From the NCBI RefSeq assembly GCF_036017915.1, contig NZ_CP107929.1, forward strand, positions 620,001 to 684,000: a stretch of 64,000 nt of DNA, in the 5' to 3' direction. The notes beneath the pieces were generated by a model. That model ran no database searches. It saw nothing but the letters and a program-made list of their open reading frames with translations, and had not been told where the DNA came from. Position numbers and translations under genes: made by a program. Below are positions 53,000-60,775 of the stretch, piece after piece. Positions within the stretch are counted from its first letter, which is position 1. Each line of letters starts with the position of its first letter. This DNA is from Micromonospora sp. NBC_00421. Lineage in GTDB: Bacteria > Actinomycetota > Actinomycetes > Mycobacteriales > Micromonosporaceae.

Positions 53000-55900
53000 T
53001 TAGAGGGTGCGGCCCATGTGCAGGGCGTGTGTGCTGGCCCCGTTGATGGCCCGACCAACACCCGGCGCTACCCGGCCGACCGCGTCACCGAGAGCGGCGA
53101 GGTCATCCCGCACCCCTTCCAGCAGAACGGCAACCCGGTCCATGGATGCCCCGGTCGACACATGCTCGGTGCGGCCGGACAGGTTGACGCCGACGGTGCC
53201 GGAAGGCCAGTCACCGCCGGAGTCGAACAGGCGGGCCGGCATGCGCGGGACGATGCCGCCGAGCCGAGCCGCCCAGTGGTCGTGGGCGTTGCCCCCGGCG
53301 AAATTGTGCTGATTCCACACCGCACCCGTGTACCGGTGCTTCTTGCCGTTGAGCAGGTTGTACTCCGGCCACGGGGTGATCAGCTCCTTGGTGACCTTCC
53401 GCATGTTGGTGTAAATCCACTCGGCGACGTCGTGGATGGGTGGCACATCGACCGCCCGGTTGGTCGAGTGGTAGCTGCGATTGCCGGTCAAGGTCACCGA
53501 CCCCGGCCGGTAGCCGGAGATCAACCGCAAACCCGGAAACTGCCCCCGGAGGATGCGCATCATGCCGGCCGATCCGCCTAGCGGTGAGTTGCCGACAACC
53601 CCGTTGCCGCCATCCTCACCAGACAAAAAGAAGCTGCCCACACTGTCTAGGACGGCTTTCACTGCCTTGCGGGGCATGGCGGTGACGAGCCGCCCGAACT
53701 CGGTGCCCTTGCCCGGCACCAGGTCGATCAATTTGTCGACGACACGGCGGAGGGTGCCCACTGGGTCGGTGACGAAATCCGTCACCCCGGAGATCACATC
53801 CCCGGCGGTTTTGCGGGCCTTCGCGGCGGCGTTGTTCAGCGAGCCGAGGATGCCGCCGTCAGCGAAGCCACCCAGCCAGCGTTGCACCCCGGAGACGCCG
53901 CCGCTGCGGGCTGCCGCGTTGATGCCGTCCACCCAACCCCGGCCGAGCGCCCGGGTGCCCTCCGGGCGCAGGATCGCCTCACCGCCGGACAGGTCCAACG
54001 CGCCGCCAGTAGATGAGACGAAACGGTGCACATCCCGGCCCGGGGTGTAGCCGGGTAGCACGCCGCCACGGGCGAACCCTGGCGGCTTGTCAATCCGATC
54101 CACCTTGTCGACGCCGAACTTGCCGGCGATTTTGTTGTACGTGTCGATGATTCCGCTATTGATGACTGTGTCGATGATGAACTTGACCGGCACCTTCGCA
54201 ACGTCCTTGATCTTCTCCCAGGCTTTCCCGATCGCCGACACGCCCGTTCTGAAAGCCGGCACCACATACTTTTCGAGGAACCCGCCAAGGGCGTTGAACA
54301 CCGGCTTGATGCCCGTCTCCCACACCGCCGAGATGGTGGCCTTGATGCCGTTCCACACCGGCTTGATCACGTTGTTCCACAACCACGTGAACACGGGGGC
54401 GAGTACGTTCTTGACGTAGATTTGGATCAACCCGAACACGATCTTGATCAGCGTCCACGCCACCTCAATAGCGGCACGGATACCCGTCCACGCCGGCTGG
54501 ATGACCCGCTGCCAGAACCATGTGAACAGGGGTGCCAGGATCTCCGACACGAAGAACCTCAGGCCGGCGAACGCAGGCTTGATCACGTTCTCCCACGCCC
54601 ACGACACCGCCGTACCGATACCCTCAAACGCAGGCTTGATCACGTTGCGCCACAACCACAAAACCGCCGGCACCACCTGGTTAAGCAGGAAGTCTCTGAG
54701 GGCACTCAGCGCAGGCTTGATGTACTGCCCCCACGCCCGAGCCACCACCGCCGAAATGTCGTTGAACGCCGGGACGATCACCTCACGCCACAGCCGCAGC
54801 ACCGCCGGAATGATCTGGTTAAGCACCACATCCTTGAGCGCGAAGAACGCCGGCTTCAGGTACTGCTCCCACGCAGTCGACACCGCCAACTGAATCCCAG
54901 CCCACGCCTTCTGCACGACCGCCCGGAACGTGTCCGACTCCCGGTAGGCGATCACAATCGCAGCGATCAAGGCGAGCACGGCCACCACAATGAGACCAAT
55001 AGGGTTAGCGGACAATGCGGCGTTGAACGCCCACTGAATACCCGTCCAAACCTTCTGCGCGGCAGCCGCGACTTTCGTCGCGAAAGCCCACGCCTTGGTG
55101 GCCACCGTTGCGGCTTTCACGCCCACGTTGTACACCGTCACAGCGGCGGAGATGGCACCAATACCAATGAAGATCTTCGCCAGTGTTTCCGGAGACAGCT
55201 TCGTCAGCGCGCCACTCAGCATCACCAAGCCTCGAAGCAGGCCGGCACCCAAAGGTGCCAAGCCTACGACCAGATTCCCGGCCGCCTTGGCAAGGTTCCC
55301 CACCAGTTGCAACACAAGCGGCCCATTCGCCCGCACATAGTCCAGAAAGCTCTGGAAACCCTCACTGGCCGACAGTTGCTCAGCCCACGCCGCGAACTTG
55401 GCAGTCAGATCAACCAGGCCGGCACCCATGTTGGCGTTGAGCGGTCCGAACGCCTGCAAGATCGAGGCCAGCCCCGTGCCCACATTCAGCGCCGCATCGA
55501 ACATGGTCGTCAGCGCAGGGGAGGCCGACTTGTCGATGAACGCGAAGAACCGCTTCCACACCGGGCCGGTCAGCGCCTTCGACGCCTTCACCGCCAAATC
55601 ACCCAGCGTGGAACCGATCTTCCCGACGAACTTCTCCACCTGCGGCAGATACGGCAGCAGATTTTCGATGGCCTTCTGCACCCCCGGCAGCAAACCTGCC
55701 TGGGCGGCATTACGGACCCGCCGGAACTCGTCCTTCAACCCGAACAGAAACTTGGCGAATTTCCGCCCGGCCGGCGACAGGCCAGCCATCGCATCCCGCA
55801 ACTTGCCCATCGCGGACGCACCCGCCGCACCCGACGCGACCGTAGCCTGCCGGTACGAGCGCTGCGCGGCGATCAACTGCTGCTGTGCCTGCTGGATCTG

Positions 55901-57139
55901 CCGGGCCCCGTCACGTTCCTGCTTCTGCTGCTGCTTGCGGGCATCGGTGACCTGCTGCTGCGCCTGCCGCACCCGCTCGTCCGCGTCAGCGATCCGCTTC
56001 CGGACCGCCTCCACCTCGCGGGAACCCTCAACCCCGGCCTTCGACGCGGCGGCCTGCTCGTCGGCCATCTGCTTCCCGCGCCGCTTCAAATCCTCCAACT
56101 GGAGAACTTCACGCTCGTAGGTAATGCGAGCCTGTTCCCGCTGCGCCAGCGTCGCCTTCGGGTCGGCGAGCACCTTGTCCAGGGCGGCCTTCGCCTCCGC
56201 CACATCCAAGTTGGCTTGCCGCTGGGAGAGGGCGTTCTCCTTCACCGACTGGTTCAGGTCCTCCAGCCGCTGCTTCGCCTGCTTGCGGGCCTCGTTCAGC
56301 TCCAGGGCGACATCGCGGGCGTCCTGCTGGGCCCTCGTCAGATCCTTCTCGGCATCCGACACGCGGCGGGCCGCCTGTGCGCTGCCGTCGGCGGCCTGCT
56401 CCCGGGCGCGCGCCAGCGACTGCTCCGCGTTGCGTACACCCTCAGCGGCGGAGGTGACCGCGTCGTGGGCGCGCGACAGGGCGGCGGCATTGTCGGCGGC
56501 GGCATCCTCGGCCGCACCCATCGCCGACACCGCATCCGAGATGCCGTTGAATGCGAGGGCGACCACACCAAGTCCGGCGAGCGCGGCAATTCCGGCGGCA
56601 CCGATACCGGCAACCGCAGCGGCAGCGGCAGCGGCCACCGGGATCAGAGTCGGGCCGAGGGAAAGCCCAGCGGTCAGAACCCCACTCAACCCGAACTCGG
56701 CGCTGGCCGCGCCCCGGTTGAACGCCCGAGCGAAGCCGCTACCGGAGTTACCGCCCTCGGTGACGAATCGGCCCCGCGCATCACGGAGCCGGCCGTTGGC
56801 GTCCCGCACAAACCCTTCGCCGAAACCGTCACCGGCACCCTCGCCTTCGCGAATGAACCGACCCCGTCCGTCTCGCAGGCGGCCGGCGGCGTCCCGCACG
56901 AAGTCGTCACCAAACCGGCGACCCGCGCCGGCCCCGGCACCGGAGGTGGACTCCTCCGCTTCACGCCGAAACCGGCCGAAGGCATCCCGTGAACGGCTGG
57001 CGAGGCTGCGGGAGAACGAGTCCCCGAACGAGCTGCCAGCCCGGTCACCGGCGCGGGACGCATCCCGTTCGACGTCCCGTTCGAACCCGCTGGTGTCAGC
57101 GCGGACCCGCACGAACGCGGTAGCCAGGGGCACACCCAC
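53000..57139 (-). CDS. tape measure protein with C-terminal M15-like motif
   Basis: 1379 residues from GTG 57139. N-terminal tandem units with FVRDAAGRLRDGRGRF and FVRDANGRLRDARGRF (about 60-130); hydrophobic Ala-rich helices (AAAAAAVAGIGAAGIAALAG); coiled coil 225-440; several 35-residue units with W..VIKPAF (about 760-1010) typical of tape measures. Near the end GYRPGSVTLTGNRSYHSTNR (His1224, Asp1231) and AHDHWA (His1286, His1288) form the HxxxxxxD...HxH pattern of M15 peptidases, so the tip may cut peptidoglycan at DNA entry. By the usual rule its length sets a tail of roughly 200 nm. Confidence 0.9.
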   Translation of the reverse strand: MGVPLATAFVRVRADTSGFERDVERDASRAGDRAGSSFGDSFSRSLASRSRDAFGRFRREAEESTSGAGAGAGRRFGDDFVRDAAGRLRDGRGRFIREGEGAGDGFGEGFVRDANGRLRDARGRFVTEGGNSGSGFARAFNRGAASAEFGLSGVLTAGLSLGPTLIPVAAAAAAAVAGIGAAGIAALAGLGVVALAFNGISDAVSAMGAAEDAAADNAAALSRAHDAVTSAAEGVRNAEQSLARAREQAADGSAQAARRVSDAEKDLTRAQQDARDVALELNEARKQAKQRLEDLNQSVKENALSQRQANLDVAEAKAALDKVLADPKATLAQREQARITYEREVLQLEDLKRRGKQMADEQAAASKAGVEGSREVEAVRKRIADADERVRQAQQQVTDARKQQQKQERDGARQIQQAQQQLIAAQRSYRQATVASGAAGASAMGKLRDAMAGLSPAGRKFAKFLFGLKDEFRRVRNAAQAGLLPGVQKAIENLLPYLPQVEKFVGKIGSTLGDLAVKASKALTGPVWKRFFAFIDKSASPALTTMFDAALNVGTGLASILQAFGPLNANMGAGLVDLTAKFAAWAEQLSASEGFQSFLDYVRANGPLVLQLVGNLAKAAGNLVVGLAPLGAGLLRGLVMLSGALTKLSPETLAKIFIGIGAISAAVTVYNVGVKAATVATKAWAFATKVAAAAQKVWTGIQWAFNAALSANPIGLIVVAVLALIAAIVIAYRESDTFRAVVQKAWAGIQLAVSTAWEQYLKPAFFALKDVVLNQIIPAVLRLWREVIVPAFNDISAVVARAWGQYIKPALSALRDFLLNQVVPAVLWLWRNVIKPAFEGIGTAVSWAWENVIKPAFAGLRFFVSEILAPLFTWFWQRVIQPAWTGIRAAIEVAWTLIKIVFGLIQIYVKNVLAPVFTWLWNNVIKPVWNGIKATISAVWETGIKPVFNALGGFLEKYVVPAFRTGVSAIGKAWEKIKDVAKVPVKFIIDTVINSGIIDTYNKIAGKFGVDKVDRIDKPPGFARGGVLPGYTPGRDVHRFVSSTGGALDLSGGEAILRPEGTRALGRGWVDGINAAARSGGVSGVQRWLGGFADGGILGSLNNAAAKARKTAGDVISGVTDFVTDPVGTLRRVVDKLIDLVPGKGTEFGRLVTAMPRKAVKAVLDSVGSFFLSGEDGGNGVVGNSPLGGSAGMMRILRGQFPGLRLISGYRPGSVTLTGNRSYHSTNRAVDVPPIHDVAEWIYTNMRKVTKELITPWPEYNLLNGKKHRYTGAVWNQHNFAGGNAHDHWAARLGGIVPRMPARLFDSGGDWPSGTVGVNLSGRTEHVSTGASMDRVAVLLEGVRDDLAALGDAVGRVAPGVGRAINGASTHALHMGRTL

Positions 57140-57160
57140 GAGGGGTCACCCCCTCGCGGA

Positions 57161-57601
57161 TCACGCCTGTTGGATCAGATCCTGTAGCCGCCGGTCGGCC
57201 GCATCCCAACCCTCAGCGGGGGCGTTCAACCACTCGTCGAACGATGTGAACGCCTTCGCCCGGTCCTTGCCATCCGCCATCACCAGGGCTTGCACCAGAT
57301 CCCGGCGCAGCCACGCATACGCCAAGTTGCACAGCAGGCGGGGGGTCAGGCCGTCTAGTGGGCTTCGAGCAGTGCGGTAATCGACACCAACTCCCCAGCC
57401 CCCTCCGGCACCCGGGGGGACGGCCCCGTTGAGGGCGAGTTCCCCTTCGAGGTCGGGGATGTGGGCTGCGGCCCAGCCGAGGAGTCGGCGGGCCGCTGGG
57501 TAGGGCGGGCCGTCAGCACCTGAATGACGTCCGTGACGACCTTGAGCAGGTCGTCTTGGTCGGCCTTTTTGTCGGTGGCGTCCCGCTCGAACCGCGCCCA
57601 T
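57161..57601 (-). CDS. tail assembly chaperone, -1 frame extension
   Basis: The -1 frame stays open from 57601 to 57161. Its last 65 residues (PLDGLTPRLLCNLAYAWLRR, LVQALVMADGKDRAKAFTSF, DEWLNAPAEGWDAADRRLQD) look genuine and match the position of the lambda GT-type C-terminus. The first part of this frame is probably not translated; ribosomes should enter from the upstream gene by a -1 slip, best at the C6 run 57414-57419 (TCC CCC CGG). Evidence: order before the tape measure and conserved organisation in siphophages. Confidence 0.6.
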   Translation of the reverse strand: MGAVRAGRHRQKGRPRRPAQGRHGRHSGADGPPYPAARRLLGWAAAHIPDLEGELALNGAVPPGAGGGWGVGVDYRTARSPLDGLTPRLLCNLAYAWLRRDLVQALVMADGKDRAKAFTSFDEWLNAPAEGWDAADRRLQDLIQQA

Positions 57602-57876
57602 TCGGGGGCGTCGATGCAGTCTTTGATCAGCGAGTACATGGCGGCCAGGGCTTCCATGTCGTCGGACTCCATGCCGGATCTTGCGGCGACCGCGAACCGC
57701 ATCAGCGGCATCAGCCCTACGCGGTCGGCGATCCGGTAGTCCTCGCCCATGAAGGTGACCTTCTGCCCACCGCCCACCACATCCACGCCTTCGGCGCGGG
57801 CCTGAATCTCATGCACACTCAACCTCTTGCTCCCCTCATCGTGATGTGCGTTCATGCGCCAGGGTGGGGCCGCCAC
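57355..57876 (-). CDS. tail assembly chaperone, short form
   Basis: 173 residues from GTG 57876 (GGGGG upstream; ATG 57855 is the alternative). VTFMGEDYRIADRVGLMPLM, MEALAAMYSLIKDCIDAPEW, ARFERDATDKKADQDDLLKV: the GpG-like helical domain. The last 45 residues are Pro/Ser/Thr-rich, the region over which the -1 frame is also open. Confidence 0.75.
   Translation of the reverse strand: MAAPPWRMNAHHDEGSKRLSVHEIQARAEGVDVVGGGQKVTFMGEDYRIADRVGLMPLMRFAVAARSGMESDDMEALAAMYSLIKDCIDAPEWARFERDATDKKADQDDLLKVVTDVIQVLTARPTQRPADSSAGPQPTSPTSKGNSPSTGPSPRVPEGAGELVSITALLEAH
57414..57419 (-). promoter_or_regulatory. candidate -1 frameshift slippery site
   Basis: Six C in a row read TCC CCC CGG in the short-form frame; a P-site tRNA on CCC can re-pair with CCC after a one-base backward slip. 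AAG GGG AAC near 57445 is a weaker alternative. Confidence 0.4.
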
Positions 57877-57896
57877 CCCGAACCCCCGGCGTCAGA

Positions 57897-58478
57897 TCAG
57901 CCCCGGACAGCCCCAGCGAAGATGTGGTGGTACGGGTTGCCATCGGCCGCCGGCTCGAACTTCCACTCCGTCGGCAGACCCGCGTTGTCGGCACCCTTGC
58001 GGCGGGCGATCGACAGGCTTCCCGTCTGAAACGCCTGCTCCGCGTACAGACGCTCCGTCAGATCCTGCGACTCCCAGCCGAGCATGCAGCGGGTTTCCTG
58101 CCCGATCGTCGGCGGCGTCAGCTCCGACCGGAGGGTGGCACCCGACCCGGACGTGGCGATCGTGCCGCCGTTGAGCGCCCGCTTGAGGTTCGTGGCGTGG
58201 ATCTGCATCATCTCGAAGGACATGCCACTGGTGCGACCGGTGGTGACCGTGGCGATCGGGTCCAGGTACTCGGCGGCCTCCACGTCCTCGGTGGACAGCT
58301 CGTAGTTGAACTCGTGACCTTCGCGGGTGACCCCCAGCAGCACCCAGCCGACCGGCCACGTGTCGGTGAACACGGAGCCGGAGACGGTGCAGGCGGGAAC
58401 GCTGGTGCCGAGCGGAGCCCAGTAGAGCCAACCAGCGCCGAACGACAGGGCGTTCTTCGGCGCGACTGCGATAGGCAT
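57897..58478 (-). CDS. major tail tube protein
   Basis: 193 residues. PKNALSFGAGWLYWAPLGTS, WVLLGVTREGHEFNYELSTE, DVEAAEYLDPIATVTTGRTS, MSFEMMQIHATNLKRALNGG and EQAFQTGSLSIARRKG show the beta-barrel-with-loop tube fold common in actinophages. Situated between tail terminator and chaperones, as expected. Confidence 0.85.
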   Translation of the reverse strand: MPIAVAPKNALSFGAGWLYWAPLGTSVPACTVSGSVFTDTWPVGWVLLGVTREGHEFNYELSTEDVEAAEYLDPIATVTTGRTSGMSFEMMQIHATNLKRALNGGTIATSGSGATLRSELTPPTIGQETRCMLGWESQDLTERLYAEQAFQTGSLSIARRKGADNAGLPTEWKFEPAADGNPYHHIFAGAVRG

Positions 58479-58543
58479 GGCGGTGTCCTTCCCCCGGCGC
58501 TACGCCAGGCGATCGAAGTGGTGCGCGGGTGGTTCGGGTGGCG

Positions 58544-58975
58544 CTACGCCGCCCGGAGGTAGAAGTCGGCGTCCACAACAAGGCGGGGGCCGGCTTGGTC
58601 GGGTGCCCAGTAGGGGCCGCTGATGCTGTCCGGGTCGACGACCAGGCAGACGGCGTTCGCGCCCATGGGTTGTGGTGTGCCGTCGAGGGTGAGCAGCGCA
58701 TCGCAGTAGGCGAGCGCCGCCGCCGTCGCAGCTTCCTTGGTGGGCCCGTAGATGGATGCGGAGATTCGCGCCCGATGGTCCGGGTTTTCGGGGGAGAGGG
58801 CGACACCACCGGGCAACATCGACAGGAGCGCGTAGCAGGTGGGGGCGGCAGCCCTCAACTGGTGCAGATGTGCGCCTTTGGTAAGGGGCTGTCCAACACC
58901 TACGAGGGTGCCGGTGAGGGAGTTGACCCAGTCGGCGACCGCACGTTCCGCATCAACGAAGGTGCCCACGGTCAC
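58544..58975 (-). CDS. tail terminator protein
   Basis: 143 residues from GTG or ATG 58975. FVDAERAVADWVNSLTGTLV, APTCYALLSMLPGGVALSPE, ARISASIYGPTKEAATAAAL and DALLTLDGTPQPM match the tail-terminator (gpU-like) pattern. Follows the tail-completion gene by three bases. Confidence 0.75.
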   Translation of the reverse strand: MTVGTFVDAERAVADWVNSLTGTLVGVGQPLTKGAHLHQLRAAAPTCYALLSMLPGGVALSPENPDHRARISASIYGPTKEAATAAALAYCDALLTLDGTPQPMGANAVCLVVDPDSISGPYWAPDQAGPRLVVDADFYLRAA

Positions 58976-58978
58976 CCC

Positions 58979-59422
58979 CTACACTTCGCGGCGCAGCACT
59001 TCCAACGACGGACGGAGAAACGGCTGCGCCTCGGTGCCGGGGTGGTTCACCTCGTGGCCGAACACGTTGCCGTGCTGGTCGCGCAGCGGGTAGCTGCCGT
59101 GGGAACGGATCACATGCGGGCGGGTGCCAAGCTCCACGTCCATCGGGTAGCTGTGCCCGTCGGGTGTGGTGGCGTCTGTGCCGATGTCGACATGCAGGCC
59201 GATCTCGTCGCGCCCCAACTGGGACTTGACGTGGTCCCGCATCCATCCGGGCGGGCGACCGTGCGACCCGTCAGGAGAGACGGGGGCGAGTCGCTTCTGC
59301 TCGTTGGCGACCCGCTCGCCTTTGATGGCGAGGTCCCGGCCGACCGGCCCCGACTCGGACGCCAGCAGCCGTTGCAGTTCGGCCCGGTTCCACACGACCC
59401 GTGCCACTGTTGCCTCCTTCAT
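58979..59422 (-). CDS. HK97 gp10-like tail completion protein
   Basis: 147 residues. IKGERVANEQKRLAPVSPDG, MRDHVKSQLGRDEIGLHVDI, VELGTRPHVIRSHGSYPLRD and the end EAQPFLRPSLEVLRREV are the gp10-family sequence marks (PF.RP at the C-terminus). ATGA overlap with the upstream gene. Confidence 0.8.
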   Translation of the reverse strand: MKEATVARVVWNRAELQRLLASESGPVGRDLAIKGERVANEQKRLAPVSPDGSHGRPPGWMRDHVKSQLGRDEIGLHVDIGTDATTPDGHSYPMDVELGTRPHVIRSHGSYPLRDQHGNVFGHEVNHPGTEAQPFLRPSLEVLRREV

Positions 59423-59679
59423 GCGGTGAGGCTGTGCCCCACCAGATGCCGGTGGAATGCCACCCCACCGGAGACGGTGATCGGGCAGTAGTGGCAGACG
59501 ATGACGACGCTGTCGGGGTCACACCGGTCGCAGCCCGTCAGGGTGCCGATCTTCTGCAACCCGGACGGCACCATCGCGTACATGTCCGCCTCATACCCGG
59601 CGGAGGTGAGGCAGGTGCCACACCATCGGGTGCGAACGTCGTCGGCGACGGCGACCGCGCTGGCAAGTTCCGTGGCCAC
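59419..59679 (-). CDS. neck-module zinc-ribbon protein
   Basis: 86 residues. RWCGTCLTSAGYEADMYA, GCDRCDPDSVVIVCHYCP give three CxxC-type pairs for one or two zinc ions; ends HRHLVGHSLTA. Likely a head-closure-region accessory or a regulator; unusual among structural genes. Confidence 0.65.
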   Translation of the reverse strand: MATELASAVAVADDVRTRWCGTCLTSAGYEADMYAMVPSGLQKIGTLTGCDRCDPDSVVIVCHYCPITVSGGVAFHRHLVGHSLTA

Positions 59680-59681
59680 GG

Positions 59682-59900
59682 CTATCGGCCCTTAGGAAGG
59701 AACGTGGCGTGTGCTGCGCTGTACGCCTCCATGAAGCCACGCGATTCAAGGGCCAGCTTCATCAGGTTTTTAGCGTCCGGGTGCATGTAGATGGCGTAGA
59801 ACAGGCGTGTGCCTGCGTTGACCTTGGCGATCAGGTCAGCGGCCAGCACGTCACCGGCGACCGGACCGGCAGCAGGGCTGGCGTCCTCGTCGCCGCTCAC
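59682..59900 (-). CDS. hypothetical small neck-module protein
   Basis: 72 residues from ATG 59900 (ATGA overlap). DLIAKVNAGTRLFYAIYMHP then DAKNLMKLALESRGFMEAYS; helical. No family recognised. Confidence 0.65.
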   Translation of the reverse strand: MSGDEDASPAAGPVAGDVLAADLIAKVNAGTRLFYAIYMHPDAKNLMKLALESRGFMEAYSAAHATFLPKGR

Positions 59901-60430
59901 GAGCGTTCCGGCCCGAACAGGGTGTCGTAGTCGGCGTCCGCGAGCTGCGGAATCGTCGAATCCTCCGCCGTCTCACGGGGCATACCCCGCCACACCGCGT
60001 ACGCCACCCACTCGGGCTTACGGGCGTTCTGGGCTGGACGCTCCACCGGCTCCACCGGTTCGGCCGTCTGCTCGGCAGCCTGCACGGCCACCACATCCGG
60101 CAGCGGGTCCGGCACCACATGCACCGCCGCGTTCAGGTCCGGGTCGCCGCCCAGCACCTCCGGCGGACGGCCGGCCAGCTCGTCACGGGTCATGCCGTCG
60201 ATGTCCTCTCGCGGCATGCCCTGGCCCAGCCAGTACGCCTCCCAGTCGGCACGGCGCGCGTTCCCGGCCGGGCGTTCGATCACCCCGGCGTGGACGGGCA
60301 GCACATGCTCACCCACGACCAGCCCCAGGTTCGACACGGCCGACGCGGGCACGTCATCACCCGGGTTGTAAGCGCGCACCCCGTTGACCTGGATCGGCTG
60401 CTGCGCGATGTACTCGGCAGGTGCACGCAC
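59897..60430 (-). CDS. head-tail connector-region protein with repeated W/Y motif
   Basis: 177 residues from GTG 60430, one base after the upstream stop. Two copies of a small motif: NARRADWEAYWLGQGMPRED (56-75) and NARKPEWVAYAVWRGMPRET (134-153), each followed by T..ELA or P.QLA. The same motif is visible in the partial gene at 63898. Such mini-domains resemble SAP/LEM-like or Rho-N-like folds at the end of actinophage connector proteins. Confidence 0.7.
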   Translation of the reverse strand: MRAPAEYIAQQPIQVNGVRAYNPGDDVPASAVSNLGLVVGEHVLPVHAGVIERPAGNARRADWEAYWLGQGMPREDIDGMTRDELAGRPPEVLGGDPDLNAAVHVVPDPLPDVVAVQAAEQTAEPVEPVERPAQNARKPEWVAYAVWRGMPRETAEDSTIPQLADADYDTLFGPERS

Positions 60431-60431
60431 G

Positions 60432-60749
60432 TCAGGCCCCCACAATCCAGTAGGTGACCTCGGACGCGGTGCCGTCGATGGCGAGCGGCACTCGACCGTT
60501 GGCGTCGGCGTAGGAGGTCGGCACACGGATCGCGGCGGCAGCACCGGCGGCCACCGTCACCACCCGGGACGCGACCGCCAAGCCGTCGTACAGCGCAGCC
60601 ACGCTGAGCGTGAGGGTGTGCGATCCGGCACCGGTGTTGCGGGCGATGACCAGCGCACCCGCCGGCACCGTGTCCGAACTGGCGGTGCCGGTCCGCTGGG
60701 TCAGAGTCGTGCCCGCGCTCGTCGGCGCTTGGGCCGCATAGTCAGCCAT
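60432..60749 (-). CDS. putative capsid decoration or neck protein
   Basis: 105 residues. GTASSDTVPAGALVIARNTG, HTLTLSVAALYDGLAVASRV, VTVAAGAAAAIRVPTSYADA; an Ig-like beta sandwich common in actinophage head regions. Role inferred from fold and place. Confidence 0.65.
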   Translation of the reverse strand: MADYAAQAPTSAGTTLTQRTGTASSDTVPAGALVIARNTGAGSHTLTLSVAALYDGLAVASRVVTVAAGAAAAIRVPTSYADANGRVPLAIDGTASEVTYWIVGA

Positions 60750-60775
60750 CAGTGTTCGCTTTCTTCAGGGGATGG

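Noticed and set aside
54422..57380. Long rightward frames opposite the tape measure gene
   Set aside because: Mirror frames of a GC-rich coding region with Arg/His/Pro-rich translations and no initiation signals.
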